Shown: positions 34,098 through 42,917, numbered from the stretch's first letter. The stretch: DNA of 64,000 bases from Streptomyces xylophagus (GCF_000716435.1 NZ_JNWO01000033.1:19912-83911); one strand, 5' to 3'. Made by a program: numbers and translations. Notes: a model not told the origin generated them from the sequence alone.

Positions 34098-34910
34098 CTA
34101 TTCGCCGACGCCGGCCAGGTCCCGCAGCCGTCGCGCCTGTGCGGCACGCTCGGCCGCGCGCTGGTCGTCGTACGTACGGCCCTGGACGCCCTGGAGCAGC
34201 GCCTTGGTCTCGATGAGAGCGTCGCGCGGTGCCGCCAGCAGCGCGGTCGCCAGGTCGCGTACGGCGTCCTCGACCTGGTCGGCGGGCACGGCGATGTTGG
34301 CGAGGCCGGTGCTCACGGCCTCCTCGGCCAGCACGGAGCGCCCGGTCGCGCAGATCTCCAGCGCACGGGCATAGCCGACGAGACCGACCAGCGGATTCGT
34401 GCCGGTCAGGTCGGGCACCAGGCCGAGGCTGGTCTCGCGCATGGCGAACTGCACATCGTCGGCGACGACACGCAGGTCACAGGCGAGGGCGAGTTGGAAC
34501 CCGGCACCGATGGCATGCCCCTGGACAGCGGCGATGGACACGATGTCGCTGCGCCGCCACCAGGTGAAGCCCTCCTGGTACTCGGCGATGGTCCCGTCCA
34601 GCACGGCGTCACTGCTGTGCGCGAGGTCGATGAACGACGGTTCGCCGTCGAAGCCCTCGGGCGTGAACGCCTGCCGGTCGAGGCCGGCCGAGAAGGACTT
34701 GCCCTCGGCACGCAGCACCACGACACGGACGGAGCCCGGCAGCAACCGCCCGGCCTCCGCCAACGCCCGCCAGAGAGCAGGACTTTGAGCGTTGCGCTTG
34801 GCCGGGTTGGTCAGCGTCACCGTGGCGATCGCGTCGTCGACGGTGAGCCGTACGCCGTCCTTGTCGAGTACGGGACCGAGGTCCTTGTCGTCCTGTTCGG
34901 GCGAAGCCAT
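34098..34910 (-). CDS. Enoyl-CoA hydratase/isomerase family protein
   Basis: A 270-residue crotonase-fold protein. Oxyanion-hole segments are KSFSAGLDRQAF and AIGAGFQLALACD; the acid/base region is ETSLGLVPDLTGT. It likely hydrates or isomerises an acyl-CoA in fatty acid or aromatic catabolism. The ATG at 34910 has GGAGGCGCC upstream. Monocistronic; the gbn gene and its terminator lie upstream on the same strand. Confidence 0.88.
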   Translation of the reverse strand: MASPEQDDKDLGPVLDKDGVRLTVDDAIATVTLTNPAKRNAQSPALWRALAEAGRLLPGSVRVVVLRAEGKSFSAGLDRQAFTPEGFDGEPSFIDLAHSSDAVLDGTIAEYQEGFTWWRRSDIVSIAAVQGHAIGAGFQLALACDLRVVADDVQFAMRETSLGLVPDLTGTNPLVGLVGYARALEICATGRSVLAEEAVSTGLANIAVPADQVEDAVRDLATALLAAPRDALIETKALLQGVQGRTYDDQRAAERAAQARRLRDLAGVGE

Positions 34911-34965
34911 GGGGCGCCTCCGATGTGTGCGGTCAACAGAGCAGAGCTAAGTGACTGCACAGTAA

Positions 34966-34997
34966 CCACCCGGTCGGTCAGTTGTCCGACCGGGTGG
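34966..34997 (-). terminator. Terminator of gbn
   Basis: A perfect 12-bp inverted repeat, CCACCCGGTCGG with CCGACCGGGTGG and an 8-nt loop, lies 31 nt beyond the gbn stop on the minus strand, between it and the enoyl-CoA hydratase promoter. It should insulate the two genes. Confidence 0.75.
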
Positions 34998-35027
34998 CCA
35001 CCATCGAAGCCGATGGGCCGCCCGGGG

Positions 35028-35246
35028 TCAGGCCGAAGCCTTCTTGCCCCGGGTCGCCCCGCCACGCCCACGGAGCGTGACGCCGGACTCGCTGAGCATC
35101 CGGTGTACGAAGCCATACGAGCGGCCGGTTTCCTCGGCCAGCGCTCGGATGCTCGCACCGGAGTCGTACTTCTTCTTCAGGTCTGCCGCGAGCTTGTCGC
35201 GCGCGGCGCCGGTTACCCGGCTGCCCTTCTTCAGAGTCTCGGCCAC
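35028..35246 (-). CDS. gbn: Nucleoid-associated helix-turn-helix protein Gbn
   Basis: A 72-residue basic protein: Lys-rich helix (residues 14-26), then a helix-turn-helix (SGASIRALAEETGRSYGFVH, about residues 29-48) and an Arg/Gly/Lys tail. It matches the small actinobacterial protein studied as Gbn (SCO1839) in S. coelicolor, a nucleoid-associated protein that binds GATC-centred sites genome-wide and affects development. It lies between enoyl-CoA hydratase and ABC-F genes, as I recall for S. coelicolor. The upstream 350 nt are unusually rich in GATC, suggesting self-binding. Confidence 0.88.
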   Translation of the reverse strand: MAETLKKGSRVTGAARDKLAADLKKKYDSGASIRALAEETGRSYGFVHRMLSESGVTLRGRGGATRGKKASA

Positions 35247-35450
35247 CCGTGCCTCCTCATGGGAAGTGCGCTCTTGGTCTCCTCATGATCACCCCTCCAA
35301 GCGTTCATGGCCACCCATTCGGCAAGGTCCGTAAGACAAGGTTTTGACGACAGGAGTGCGTCCCCACAAGTGGAATGTGGAATTCCTGACGGCCATGTCC
35401 GTACGGCCGAACGAGTTGTTCCGCGAAGTGCCTGGTCAGAGACGCAGAAC

Positions 35451-35481
35451 GGCCGAGCCCTTGTCGATAAAGGGCTCGGCC
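35451..35481 (-). terminator. Terminator of the ABC-F gene
   Basis: GGCCGAGCCCTT and AAGGGCTCGGCC make a perfect 12-bp stem with a 7-nt loop, 130 nt beyond the ABC-F stop on the minus strand and ahead of the gbn promoter. The remaining sequence of the 364-nt gap 35247-35610 holds no gene I can support. Confidence 0.7.
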
Positions 35482-35516
35482 GGGAAATCGATGTACGACA
35501 CACCTCGGTACGAGGA

Positions 35517-35598
35517 GATCTCACACAGATGGTGGATCACCGGTAGGCCGAATGATCCATACGCCGTTGATCAAGCATTCGATCACGGTCTTTCGATC
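35517..35598. promoter_or_regulatory. Cluster of six GATC sites upstream of gbn
   Basis: GATC occurs at 35517, 35535, 35554, 35569, 35581 and 35595, with one more at 35287. Two of them sit in the same tcGATCACGG context. At this base composition about one GATC per 350-400 bp is expected. The Gbn protein encoded next door is known to prefer GATC. Direct binding here is inference. Confidence 0.5.
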
Positions 35599-35610
35599 AC
35601 GGGCATCCGG

Positions 35611-37209
35611 TCACGCCAGGGCGACGAGATCCGCGTAGTCCGCGCCCCACAGGTCCTCGACGCCGTCCGGCAGCAGGATGATGCGCTCCGGCTGGAGCGC
35701 CTCGACGGCGCCCTCGTCGTGGGTGACGAGGACGACGGCGCCCTTGTAGGTGCGCAGCGCGCCGAGGATCTCCTCGCGGCTGGCGGGGTCCAGGTTGTTC
35801 GTCGGCTCATCCAGGAGGAGGACGTTCGCGGACGACACCACGAGGGTGGCGAGCGCGAGGCGGGTCTTCTCGCCGCCGGAGAGGACCCCGGCCGGCTTGT
35901 CGACGTCGTCGCCCGAGAACAGGAACGAGCCGAGCGTCTTGCGGACCTCGACCAGGTCCAGGTCGGGGGCGGCGGAGCGCATGTTCTCCAGGACCGTGCG
36001 CTCGGGGTCGAGGGTCTCGTGCTCCTGCGCGTAGTAGCCGAGCTTGAGGCCGTGGCCCTCGATGACCTCGCCGGTGTCGGGCTTCTCGGCGCCGCCGAGG
36101 AGCTTCAGGAGGGTCGTCTTGCCGGCGCCGTTCAGGCCGAGGATGACGACACGCGAACCCTTGTCGATGGCCAGATCGACGTCGGTGAAGATCTCCAGGG
36201 AGCCGTACGACTTCGACAGGCCCTCCGCCATGAGCGGGGTCTTGCCGCAGGGCGAGGGCTCCGGGAAGCGCAGCTTGGCGACCTTGTCGGAGACGCGCAC
36301 CGCGTCCAGTCCGGCGAGCAGTCGGTCGGCGCGCTTGGCCATGTTCTGCGCGGCGACCGTCTTGGTGGCCTTGGCGCGCATCTTGTCGGCCTGCGAGTGC
36401 AGGGCGGCGGCCTTCTTCTCGGCGTTCTGCCGCTCGCGCTTGCGGCGCTTCTCGTCGGCCTCGCGCTGCTGCTGGTAGAGCTTCCAGCCCATGTTGTAGT
36501 AGTCGATCTGGGAGCGGTTGGCGTCCAGATAGAACACCTTGTTGACGACGGTCTCTACGAGGTCGGTGTCGTGGGAGATCACGATGAAGCCGCCGCGGTA
36601 CGTCTTCAGGTAGTCGCGCAGCCAGACGATCGAGTCGGCGTCGAGGTGGTTCGTGGGCTCGTCGAGCAGGAGCGTGTCCGCGTCTGAGAACAGGATGCGG
36701 GCCAGCTCGATACGGCGGCGCTGACCGCCGGAGAGCGTATGGAGCGGCTGGCCCAGCACCCGGTCCGGGAGGTTCAGCGCGGCGGCGATGGTGGCGGCCT
36801 CGGCCTCGGCGGAGTACCCGCCCTTGGTGAGGAACTCCGTCTCCTGGCGCTCGTACTGCCGCATGGCCTTCTCGCGGGTGGCGCCGCTGCCGTTGGCGAT
36901 GCGCTGTTCGTTCTCGCGCATCTTGCGGATCAGGGTGTCCAGGCCGCGCGCGGAGAGGATGCGGTCGCTGGCGAGCACGTCCAGGTCGCCGGTGCGGGGG
37001 TCCTGCGGGAGGTAGCCGACCTCGCCGGAGCGGGTGACGGTGCCGCCGGCGGGCTGGCCCTCACCGGCCAGGACCTTGGTCAGGGTGGTCTTGCCGGCGC
37101 CGTTGCGGCCGACCAGACCGATGCGGTCGCCCTTGGCGACACGGAAGGTGGCGGACTCGATGAGGACGCGGGCGCCGGCGCGCAGCTCGATACCGGAGGC
37201 GGAGATCAC
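35611..37209 (-). CDS. ABC-F family ATP-binding cassette protein
   Basis: A 532-residue soluble protein with two ABC domains and no membrane segment. Walker A: GRNGAGKTT (near residue 34) and GLNGAGKTT (near 350); signatures LSGGQRRRIELAR and LSGGEKTRLALA; both Walker B DEPTNHLD/DEPTNNLD. The interdomain linker is a charged helix (KRRKRERQNAEKKAAALHSQ) as in translation factors of the EttA/Uup or antibiotic-resistance type. It acts on ribosomes; which subgroup is unclear. GTG at 37209 follows GGAG. An upstream heptapeptide frame may regulate it. Confidence 0.9.
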   Translation of the reverse strand: MISASGIELRAGARVLIESATFRVAKGDRIGLVGRNGAGKTTLTKVLAGEGQPAGGTVTRSGEVGYLPQDPRTGDLDVLASDRILSARGLDTLIRKMRENEQRIANGSGATREKAMRQYERQETEFLTKGGYSAEAEAATIAAALNLPDRVLGQPLHTLSGGQRRRIELARILFSDADTLLLDEPTNHLDADSIVWLRDYLKTYRGGFIVISHDTDLVETVVNKVFYLDANRSQIDYYNMGWKLYQQQREADEKRRKRERQNAEKKAAALHSQADKMRAKATKTVAAQNMAKRADRLLAGLDAVRVSDKVAKLRFPEPSPCGKTPLMAEGLSKSYGSLEIFTDVDLAIDKGSRVVILGLNGAGKTTLLKLLGGAEKPDTGEVIEGHGLKLGYYAQEHETLDPERTVLENMRSAAPDLDLVEVRKTLGSFLFSGDDVDKPAGVLSGGEKTRLALATLVVSSANVLLLDEPTNNLDPASREEILGALRTYKGAVVLVTHDEGAVEALQPERIILLPDGVEDLWGADYADLVALA

Positions 37210-37267
37210 GGTCAGACTCCAGAGCGGGGTCGTAGGCGGAAGGGGCGGCTGAGGACGTTCCCGCCGT

Positions 37268-37291
37268 CTAATGCGCGAGGAGAATGGCCAT
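37268..37291 (-). CDS. Candidate leaderless heptapeptide upstream of the ABC-F gene
   Basis: ATG at 37291 encodes MAILLAH then TAG, 58 nt before the ABC-F start. A TAGACT -10 hexamer (37303-37298) lies so that transcription would begin at or next to this ATG, giving a leaderless message. No convincing -35 was found. ABC-F genes are often controlled by such short leaders through ribosome stalling. Translation is not shown. Confidence 0.35.
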   Translation of the reverse strand: MAILLAH

Positions 37292-37303
37292 AGGCCAAGT
37301 CTA

Positions 37304-37572
37304 ACGGGGCCGTGCAAGCGCTTTTCGTGCCTACGGCAGCTCGTTGCCGCGGAGCGTGCGGCCCGGGGTGATCCGGCTCACGTGGTCCACGGCGGTGAGC
37401 TGGGCGGTCCGGGCCGGCACCAGCACACGGCCGGGCGACGAGCGGCGCCGCGCCGTGACGAACGGCACGCGCGCGTAGGGGGCGTCGCCCGTTCGGCCGC
37501 CTGTCCGGCGCCCCGGTGGGGGTGGCGGGCGAGGATGACGTCAGGGGGCTACGACTGCGGAGAGCGGGGCCC
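37304..37572. other. Divergent gap with no gene recognised
   Basis: The stretch between the ABC-F leader and the zinc peptidase (364 nt from gene to gene) holds no supported gene. It contains G+C-rich short inverted segments and must carry the peptidase promoter, but I see no clear motif. Confidence 0.4.
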
Positions 37573-38463
37573 ATGCAGTTCGACGACGATGCCGATCTGG
37601 ACACCTCCGAGGTGCAGGACGTGCGCGGCAGCCGGATTCCCGGTGGCCGGGCGACCGTGGGCGGCGGTCTCGCGGGGCTGATCGCGCTGCTGCTGGGGCT
37701 CTTCTTCGGTGTCGGTCCCGACAACCTGGGGTTGTCGTCGGGCAGCGACTCACCGGCGTCGACCGCGTCCTCACTGGCCCAGGTGCAGTCGTCCTGCCGT
37801 ACCGGGCAGGACGCGAACACCAAGGAGGACTGCCGCATCGTGGCGGTGGTCAACAGCGTGCAGGACTTCTGGACGCAGGAGTTCCGGCGGCGCAGCGGTA
37901 CGTACACGCGGTCGCCGACGGTCTTCTTCAGCGGGCAGGTCGCCACGGCGTGCGGGACGGCGACCTCCGCGGTGGGGCCGTTCTACTGTCCCGGCGACCG
38001 GAAGGTCTATCTGGACCTGGGGTTCTTCGACGAGCTGCGGACGAAGTTCGGCTCCAGCGGCGGGCCGTTCGCGCAGGCGTACGTCGTGGCCCACGAGTAC
38101 GGGCACCACGTACAGGATCTGATGGGCACGCTCGGCCGCTCGCAGGACGGGCGGACCGGCGCGAACAGCAACGCGGTGAAGGTGGAACTGCAGGCGGACT
38201 GCTACGCGGGGGTGTGGGCGCATCACGCGACCACCACGAAGGACGAGTCGACCGGGCGGCCGTTGATCACCAGCCTCACGGACGCCGACATCCGGGACGG
38301 TCTGGACGCGGCGGCAGCCGTGGGGGACGACCGGATCCAGGAACGGTTCCAGGGCCGGGTGACGCCGGAGACCTGGACGCACGGGTCGGCGGCGCAGCGG
38401 CAGCAGTGGTTCCACCAGGGCTATCGGACCGGGGACATGGCGCAGTGCAACACGTTCCGCTGA
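37573..38463 (+). CDS. Neutral zinc metallopeptidase (YpfJ/KPN_02809 family)
   Basis: A 296-residue protein with a cytoplasmic N-terminus (about 30 residues), one transmembrane helix ([17 protein letters not shown]) and a large domain with the zinc motif [13 protein letters not shown] and a downstream [14 protein letters not shown] acting as third-ligand region. Four Cys in the domain (QSSCRT, EDCRI, TACG, YCPGD) suggest it faces outside. Family members are putative membrane-anchored proteases with unknown targets. The ATG gives [10 protein letters not shown]; the ribosome site is GCGGAGAGCGG. Confidence 0.88.
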   Translation: MQFDDDADLDTSEVQDVRGSRIPGGRATVGGGLAGLIALLLGLFFGVGPDNLGLSSGSDSPASTASSLAQVQSSCRTGQDANTKEDCRIVAVVNSVQDFWTQEFRRRSGTYTRSPTVFFSGQVATACGTATSAVGPFYCPGDRKVYLDLGFFDELRTKFGSSGGPFAQAYVVAHEYGHHVQDLMGTLGRSQDGRTGANSNAVKVELQADCYAGVWAHHATTTKDESTGRPLITSLTDADIRDGLDAAAAVGDDRIQERFQGRVTPETWTHGSAAQRQQWFHQGYRTGDMAQCNTFR

Positions 38464-38489
38464 CGGGCCGAAGGGCGCTGCCGGGGCCG

Positions 38490-38512
38490 TTGTCAGTGGC
38501 GGGTGCAAGACT
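38490..38512 (+). promoter_or_regulatory. RecA-NDp (PafBC-type) promoter for the VOC gene
   Basis: TTGTCAGTG (38490-38498), 8 nt and AAGACT (38507-38512). The upstream block matches the RecA-NDp consensus exactly; the -10 differs at its first base. It lies 80 nt before the VOC start, leaving a normal untranslated leader with an AAGGAAG ribosome site. Confidence 0.55.
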
Positions 38513-38591
38513 CGTCGAAAGCGCTCAAAGCGGCGGAAACACCAAGGACACCCAGGCGCGAGCAGCACCCGAACACAAGGAAGTGATCGGC

Positions 38592-39014
38592 ATGGCAAGC
38601 ACGGACGGCACGGACAGCGGGCGGCCCAGCATCTACCCGTCACTGCTGTACACGGACGCGAAGGCGGCGATCCGGCAGCTCACGGAGGCCTTCGGCTTCA
38701 CCGGACTCGCGGTGTACGAGGGCGAGGACGGCTCGGTGATGCACGCCGAGCTGGTGCAGGGCAACGGCGCGGTGATGCTCGGCTCCAAGGGCCGCGGCGG
38801 GCGCTTCGACGAGGCGATGAAGAGCGCGGGACCCGCCGGGGTGTACATCGTCGTGGACGACGTCGACGCCCATCACCGGCGGGCCGCGGAGCACGGCGCG
38901 GAGATCCTGATGCCCCCGACGGACCAGGACTACGGATCGCGGGACTACATGGCCCGGGACCTCGAGGGCAACATCTGGAGCTTCGGTACGTACGCCCCGG
39001 AAATAGGGGCCTGA
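38592..39014 (+). CDS. VOC family protein
   Basis: A 140-residue vicinal-oxygen-chelate fold protein (glyoxalase/bleomycin-resistance type) made of two beta-alpha-beta-beta-beta units: PSLLYTDAKAAIRQLTEAFG opens the first and GVYIVVDDVDAHHRRAAEHG the second. Such proteins bind or modify small toxic compounds. Start ATG at 38592 with AAGGAAG 8 nt upstream. The damage-type promoter in front suggests a role under DNA stress, for example drug binding; this is inferred. Confidence 0.87.
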   Translation: MASTDGTDSGRPSIYPSLLYTDAKAAIRQLTEAFGFTGLAVYEGEDGSVMHAELVQGNGAVMLGSKGRGGRFDEAMKSAGPAGVYIVVDDVDAHHRRAAEHGAEILMPPTDQDYGSRDYMARDLEGNIWSFGTYAPEIGA

Positions 39015-39023
39015 CCCGCCGCC

Positions 39024-40349
39024 CTAGCTCCCCCCGGTGTGCACCTGGAAGGCCGCCCGGCGTACGGCCTTGGCGAGTGCCGGGTCGGGGTGCGCGGCGG
39101 CGAGCGCGACGAGGACCTGCACGGTGCGCGGGTGTCCTACGGAGCGCACCTCGTCGAGGAGCATGGGGACGGTCGGCTGGATGGCGGACTCCAGGTGGCG
39201 CACGAGCAGCGGGGCCTCGCCGTGGTCGGCGACGGCGGCGGCGGTGTCGACCCACATCCAGGTGGCCTCTTCGCGGGTGAGGACCTCGTGGGCGTCCTCC
39301 GGGTCGATCCCGTCGTGCTCGGCGAGCCAGAGCAGGGCGTACGGCCGTAGCGTCGCCTCGTCGACCGCGGCGCGGACGTCGGGTTCGGCGGGGGCGCCGA
39401 CGACGCGCAGCGCCTCGAAGGCGAGGCCGCGCAGCAGGGCGTCCTCGCCGCGGGCGGCGTCGATCAGCTCGCCGACCGCGCTGCCCACGGTGCGGGCGGC
39501 GAGCCAGGCGCGGTACTCGGCGCGGGCGGCGTTCGGGCGGAGCTGGGAGCAGCCGCGGAGCATGTCCTCGGCGGACTGCTCGATGTTCCCGGCGGGGCTC
39601 TGCGCGGCCACGCAGATCTGCTCCAGCTTGACCCAGACCGCCCAGCTGCCGAGCGGGGTGAGGGTGGCCTGGGCGTCGCCGTAGGTGAGGGCGCCGACGG
39701 AGGCGAGGGCGTGCAGGGCCCAGTCGAGGAGGGGGTCGAGGGGGGCGTCCGAGGCCTGCGTCTGCTGGACGGGCTCGGGCTGTGGGCCGTAGGGGATCTC
39801 GCAGCGCTCGGTGCGCAGTTCGGTGACGCGTTGTTCGAGGAGGTCGAGGAGCTGCTCGACGGGGACGGGGCCGGCGGAGAGCTGGAGGAAGGAGAGCACC
39901 TGAGGCATGGCCGAGACGACCTCGGCGACGGCTGAGGGCTCGTGCTCCCGGGGTTCCGGGTGGGCGAGCGACCAGGCGTCGAAGAGGGCGACCCAGCCGC
40001 GCAGTACGGCGCTGTCGTCGCGGTCCCAGGCACGCAGCCGCCAGCCGGGGCGGGCCTCGTCGCCGTGCACCTCGACGAGGCCGGCGAGGCGGGCGGTGTC
40101 CCAGTCGGCGCGGACCTGAGCCGGGGTCAGGCCCAGATCCTCGGCCGCGAGTTCGGCGGTCGCGTCGGAGAGGGTGCCCTTGCCGTCGGGGCTCGCGCTG
40201 TCACGGCCGGGGCGTAGTGCGGCGTCGGCCCAGTGGGCGACGCGGGCCGCGCCGGCCAGGCCGGAGCGAGCCATTCTGGCCAGTTCCGCGGGGGCGGGTG
40301 TGCCCTCCGGAGGGCGCGGTGCGGGGCGGCGCGAGCGCCGCTGGTTCAT
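39024..40349 (-). CDS. Hypothetical protein, helical, HEAT-like C-terminus
   Basis: A 441-residue soluble, Ala/Leu/Glu-rich protein. Residues about 70-190 contain a region that reads like a winged-helix or degenerate DNA-binding segment (TAELAAEDLGLTPAQVRADW); the C-terminal 150 residues repeat helical units (ARGEDALLRGLAFEALRVVG, VLTREEATWMWVD, LLDEVRSVGHPRTVQVLVAL) in HEAT-like fashion. I do not recognise a characterised family. ATG at 40349 is taken; a GTG at 40424 with GGAAG upstream would add 25 basic residues. Confidence 0.7.
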   Translation of the reverse strand: MNQRRSRRPAPRPPEGTPAPAELARMARSGLAGAARVAHWADAALRPGRDSASPDGKGTLSDATAELAAEDLGLTPAQVRADWDTARLAGLVEVHGDEARPGWRLRAWDRDDSAVLRGWVALFDAWSLAHPEPREHEPSAVAEVVSAMPQVLSFLQLSAGPVPVEQLLDLLEQRVTELRTERCEIPYGPQPEPVQQTQASDAPLDPLLDWALHALASVGALTYGDAQATLTPLGSWAVWVKLEQICVAAQSPAGNIEQSAEDMLRGCSQLRPNAARAEYRAWLAARTVGSAVGELIDAARGEDALLRGLAFEALRVVGAPAEPDVRAAVDEATLRPYALLWLAEHDGIDPEDAHEVLTREEATWMWVDTAAAVADHGEAPLLVRHLESAIQPTVPMLLDEVRSVGHPRTVQVLVALAAAHPDPALAKAVRRAAFQVHTGGS

Positions 40350-40593
40350 CGCTCGGGGGGCGGCGGCCAGGGGTCGCGGGCGGACGAGTCGAAGCCTGGA
40401 GTCGCGCGGGATACGGGACGTCACGGGTGCAGTCTTCCGGTTGACGGTCCGAAAACCCAAACGGAATGTCACGGCGGGCGACAGGGAGGGCCAAGGCACG
40501 GGGTCTCGCGGGCTGCTGGGGACCGGGATCAGGCCAGTGGTACAGGGCTAAACGGAAGGTCGGTGAGGGGGAGGACCGATGGGTGGACCGGGG

Positions 40594-41721
40594 TCACATC
40601 AGGGGCGTCAGGAAGCGGCGCAGGATCTCCTCGTAGGCGGCCGGGTCGGCGTTCCACATGGCGCTGTGCGGGGCCCGGGCGACCGGCTGGAGGGTGATCA
40701 GGTCGGGGCGGTGGGCGGCGAAGCGCCGGGAGAGGGTCCAGGGGGCGACCGTGTCGTCGGGGCCGTGGAAGATCAGGGTCGGCACCCTGAGCCGGGTGGG
40801 GTCGGCGGCCTCGGCGATGCGGTCGCCGTGCAGACTGGTGCGGCCCTGGGCGGCACGGACCGCCAGCGGCAGCAGCGCGCCCGGGGTGTGCCGGGCCGTG
40901 GCGAGGGCGCGCAGCGTCGTCTCCCAGTTGAGCACCGGCGAGTCCAGCACCAGACCGGAGACGCGGTCGCGCATCGCGGAGTGCGCGGCGGCGCGCAGCG
41001 CCATGGTGGCGCCGGTGGACCAGCCGTACAGGACGACGTGCTCGGCGCCGTACCGGACGGCGTAGCGGATCGCCGCGTCCAGGTCGCGCCACTCGGTCTC
41101 GCCGAGGTGGTTGAGACCGTCGGGGTTGCGGGGTGCGCCCAGGTCGCCGCGGTAGGCGAGGGCGAGGACCGGGAAGCGCTGGCGGTGCAGGAACTCCATG
41201 ACGTTCAGGGAGAGTTCGCGGGTGGCGGCCAGGCCGTGCACCGCGATCACCCAGGTGCTCCGCGCCCCGGGCACGAACCACGCGGGCAGGGAGCCGAGTT
41301 CGCCGGGGATGTCGATGTCGGCGTGGTCGAGGCCGAGGGCGGCGCTCGGGTTTCCGATGTGGACGTTCGGGGTGAGCCACACCTTGTCGCCGGGGCGGAG
41401 GGTGCCGTGGGTGACGCGTTCGAGGCGGCGTACGACGGCGTCGGCGGAGGGGGACGCCGTGTCGACGACGGGGCCGACGACCGCGTGGGAGCCGTCGCCG
41501 GCGAGGCCGTAGGTGCCGGGGCGCAGGGATGCCAGGTCCCGGGTGAGGGTGATCTGGCCGGCGGCGGTGGAGTGCACCGTGAGCCGGGGTTCGGTCGGCA
41601 GGGGGCGGCCGGGCGGCGCCTTCAGCGCGGCGTCGCTGGCGTACCGGCCGGCGGCGACGCCTGCCGCGCCGGCCGCGAGGGCCACGGAGACGGCCGCGGC
41701 CGTCGCTTTGACTGTGCGCAC
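40594..41721 (-). CDS. Alpha/beta hydrolase with N-terminal membrane anchor or signal
   Basis: A 375-residue protein. The N-terminus is a signal-like segment (VKATAAAVSVALAAGAAGVA, residues 4-23). The hydrolase domain starts near residue 150: AVHGLAATR (oxyanion region), nucleophile elbow GWSTG, Asp in FHGPDDTVAP and His in PHSAMW near the end. Homologues are predicted peptidases or lipases. GTG start at 41721. The 245 nt on its downstream side hold nothing recognisable. Confidence 0.8.
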   Translation of the reverse strand: MRTVKATAAAVSVALAAGAAGVAAGRYASDAALKAPPGRPLPTEPRLTVHSTAAGQITLTRDLASLRPGTYGLAGDGSHAVVGPVVDTASPSADAVVRRLERVTHGTLRPGDKVWLTPNVHIGNPSAALGLDHADIDIPGELGSLPAWFVPGARSTWVIAVHGLAATRELSLNVMEFLHRQRFPVLALAYRGDLGAPRNPDGLNHLGETEWRDLDAAIRYAVRYGAEHVVLYGWSTGATMALRAAAHSAMRDRVSGLVLDSPVLNWETTLRALATARHTPGALLPLAVRAAQGRTSLHGDRIAEAADPTRLRVPTLIFHGPDDTVAPWTLSRRFAAHRPDLITLQPVARAPHSAMWNADPAAYEEILRRFLTPLM

Positions 41722-41895
41722 GGGTCCAGTGTCCCGGCGGACGGGGCGAGCGGCCAGCCGGAGCGGGCCCAGGGTGACGGGCGGGGCGGTTTCAGCGGTG
41801 AGGGTCGGGTGATGCGGGACGGCTCGGCAGAGGGGCCGGCGAGAAAGGCGTCGGCACCGGAAAGTAGCCGGCCGCCGACAGCAACCGTCACGCCC

Positions 41896-42000
41896 GCTGC
41901 TCTCACCCGGTCGCCCTCGTCCCCGTGGCTTTCACCCCTGTCGCTCTCAACCCCGCTGCCGCCGCGTAACCCTCACCCCCGGTTGCTCTCACCCCCGCTG
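41896..42000. repeat. Degenerate 15-bp tandem array after the aldolase gene
   Basis: At least six imperfect units of type g(t/c)(c/t/g)gctctcacccc run from the end of the aldolase gene into the gap. Several units carry TCA, i.e. TGA on the minus strand, and the aldolase stop codon itself comes from one unit. Confidence 0.65.
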
Positions 42001-42720
42001 CCCATACCCCCGCAACCGCTCCCCCGCCTCAGCCACCTGCTCCTCCGACAACAGCGTCGGCGACAACCCCGGCACCGAGGACGCCGTCAGCCACACGCGG
42101 CACATCCACTCCAGCTGGGCCGTACGGTCGTAGGCCTGGTCCAGGGAGTCGCCGTAGGCGATCGTGCCGTGGTTCTGGAGGAGGCAGGCTGAGCGGTCGG
42201 TGAGGGCCCGGAGCATGTTCTCGGCCAACTCCTCGGTGCCGTATGTCGCATACGGGGCAACCCGGACCGGGCCGCCGAGGGCGCCGGACATGTAGTGGAC
42301 GGAGGGGAGTTCGGGGACGAGGGTCGAGACGGCCGTCGCGTGGACGGCGTGGGTGTGGACGACGGCGCGGGCGTCGGTGCTGCGGTGGACGGCGAGATGC
42401 ATGGGGAGTTCGCTCGTCGGGAGCAGGGTGCCGAGCACCTGTCGGCCGTCGAGGTCGACGCCGACCGTGTCGTCGGGTGTCAGCCGGTCGTAGGGGACGC
42501 CCGAGGGTGTGACCAGGACGATGTCGCCGACACGCACCGAGACGTTCCCGGAGGTGCCGACGACCAGTCCGTCGGACACCGTCCGACGAGCCGTCGCGAC
42601 GAGCGCGTCCCAGGCCTGCGCCTCCTCGGCACGCACACGCCTGCGCCACGGCTCCCCCACAGCCTGTGCGCCCTCCCGGGCATCTCGTCCGTCCCGTTGG
42701 TCCCGCCGCTCCTCAGCCAT
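41989..42720 (-). CDS. Class II aldolase/adducin family protein
   Basis: A 243-residue zinc aldolase of the fuculose-1-phosphate/ribulose-5-phosphate type. The phosphate-binding loop is GTSGNVSVRVGD, the catalytic Glu is in PTSELPMHLAVH, and zinc His residues are in VVHTHAVHA and LLQNHGTIA. It likely cleaves or isomerises a sugar phosphate or a methylthioribulose-type substrate. The ATG at 42720 gives an Arg/Glu-rich N-terminal 30 residues beyond the usual family start, so a later start is possible. Divergent from the lysozyme gene. Confidence 0.85.
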   Translation of the reverse strand: MAEERRDQRDGRDAREGAQAVGEPWRRRVRAEEAQAWDALVATARRTVSDGLVVGTSGNVSVRVGDIVLVTPSGVPYDRLTPDDTVGVDLDGRQVLGTLLPTSELPMHLAVHRSTDARAVVHTHAVHATAVSTLVPELPSVHYMSGALGGPVRVAPYATYGTEELAENMLRALTDRSACLLQNHGTIAYGDSLDQAYDRTAQLEWMCRVWLTASSVPGLSPTLLSEEQVAEAGERLRGYGQRG

Positions 42721-42917
42721 GTCGCGATCCTGCCAGCCGATGCCCCAACAGGCGTTCGGGCGCGGGCACTTTAGGCCGAAGGCCGCGCAACCGAAAGAGC
42801 ACATATGGGCATGCACCGCCCATCGCAGCCGCTTGGCTGGAGATCGACCGGCATTGACGGATCTTCCAATAATCTCTGGGGGATTTGTCGTGCACGTCGC
42901 CATTCCCGGGGGGAAAC

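Noticed and set aside
37284..37305. Plus-strand six-codon frame with GAGGAG in front, opposite the ABC-F leader
   Set aside because: Very short and not placed before a plus-strand gene; the minus-strand heptapeptide has the better promoter context.
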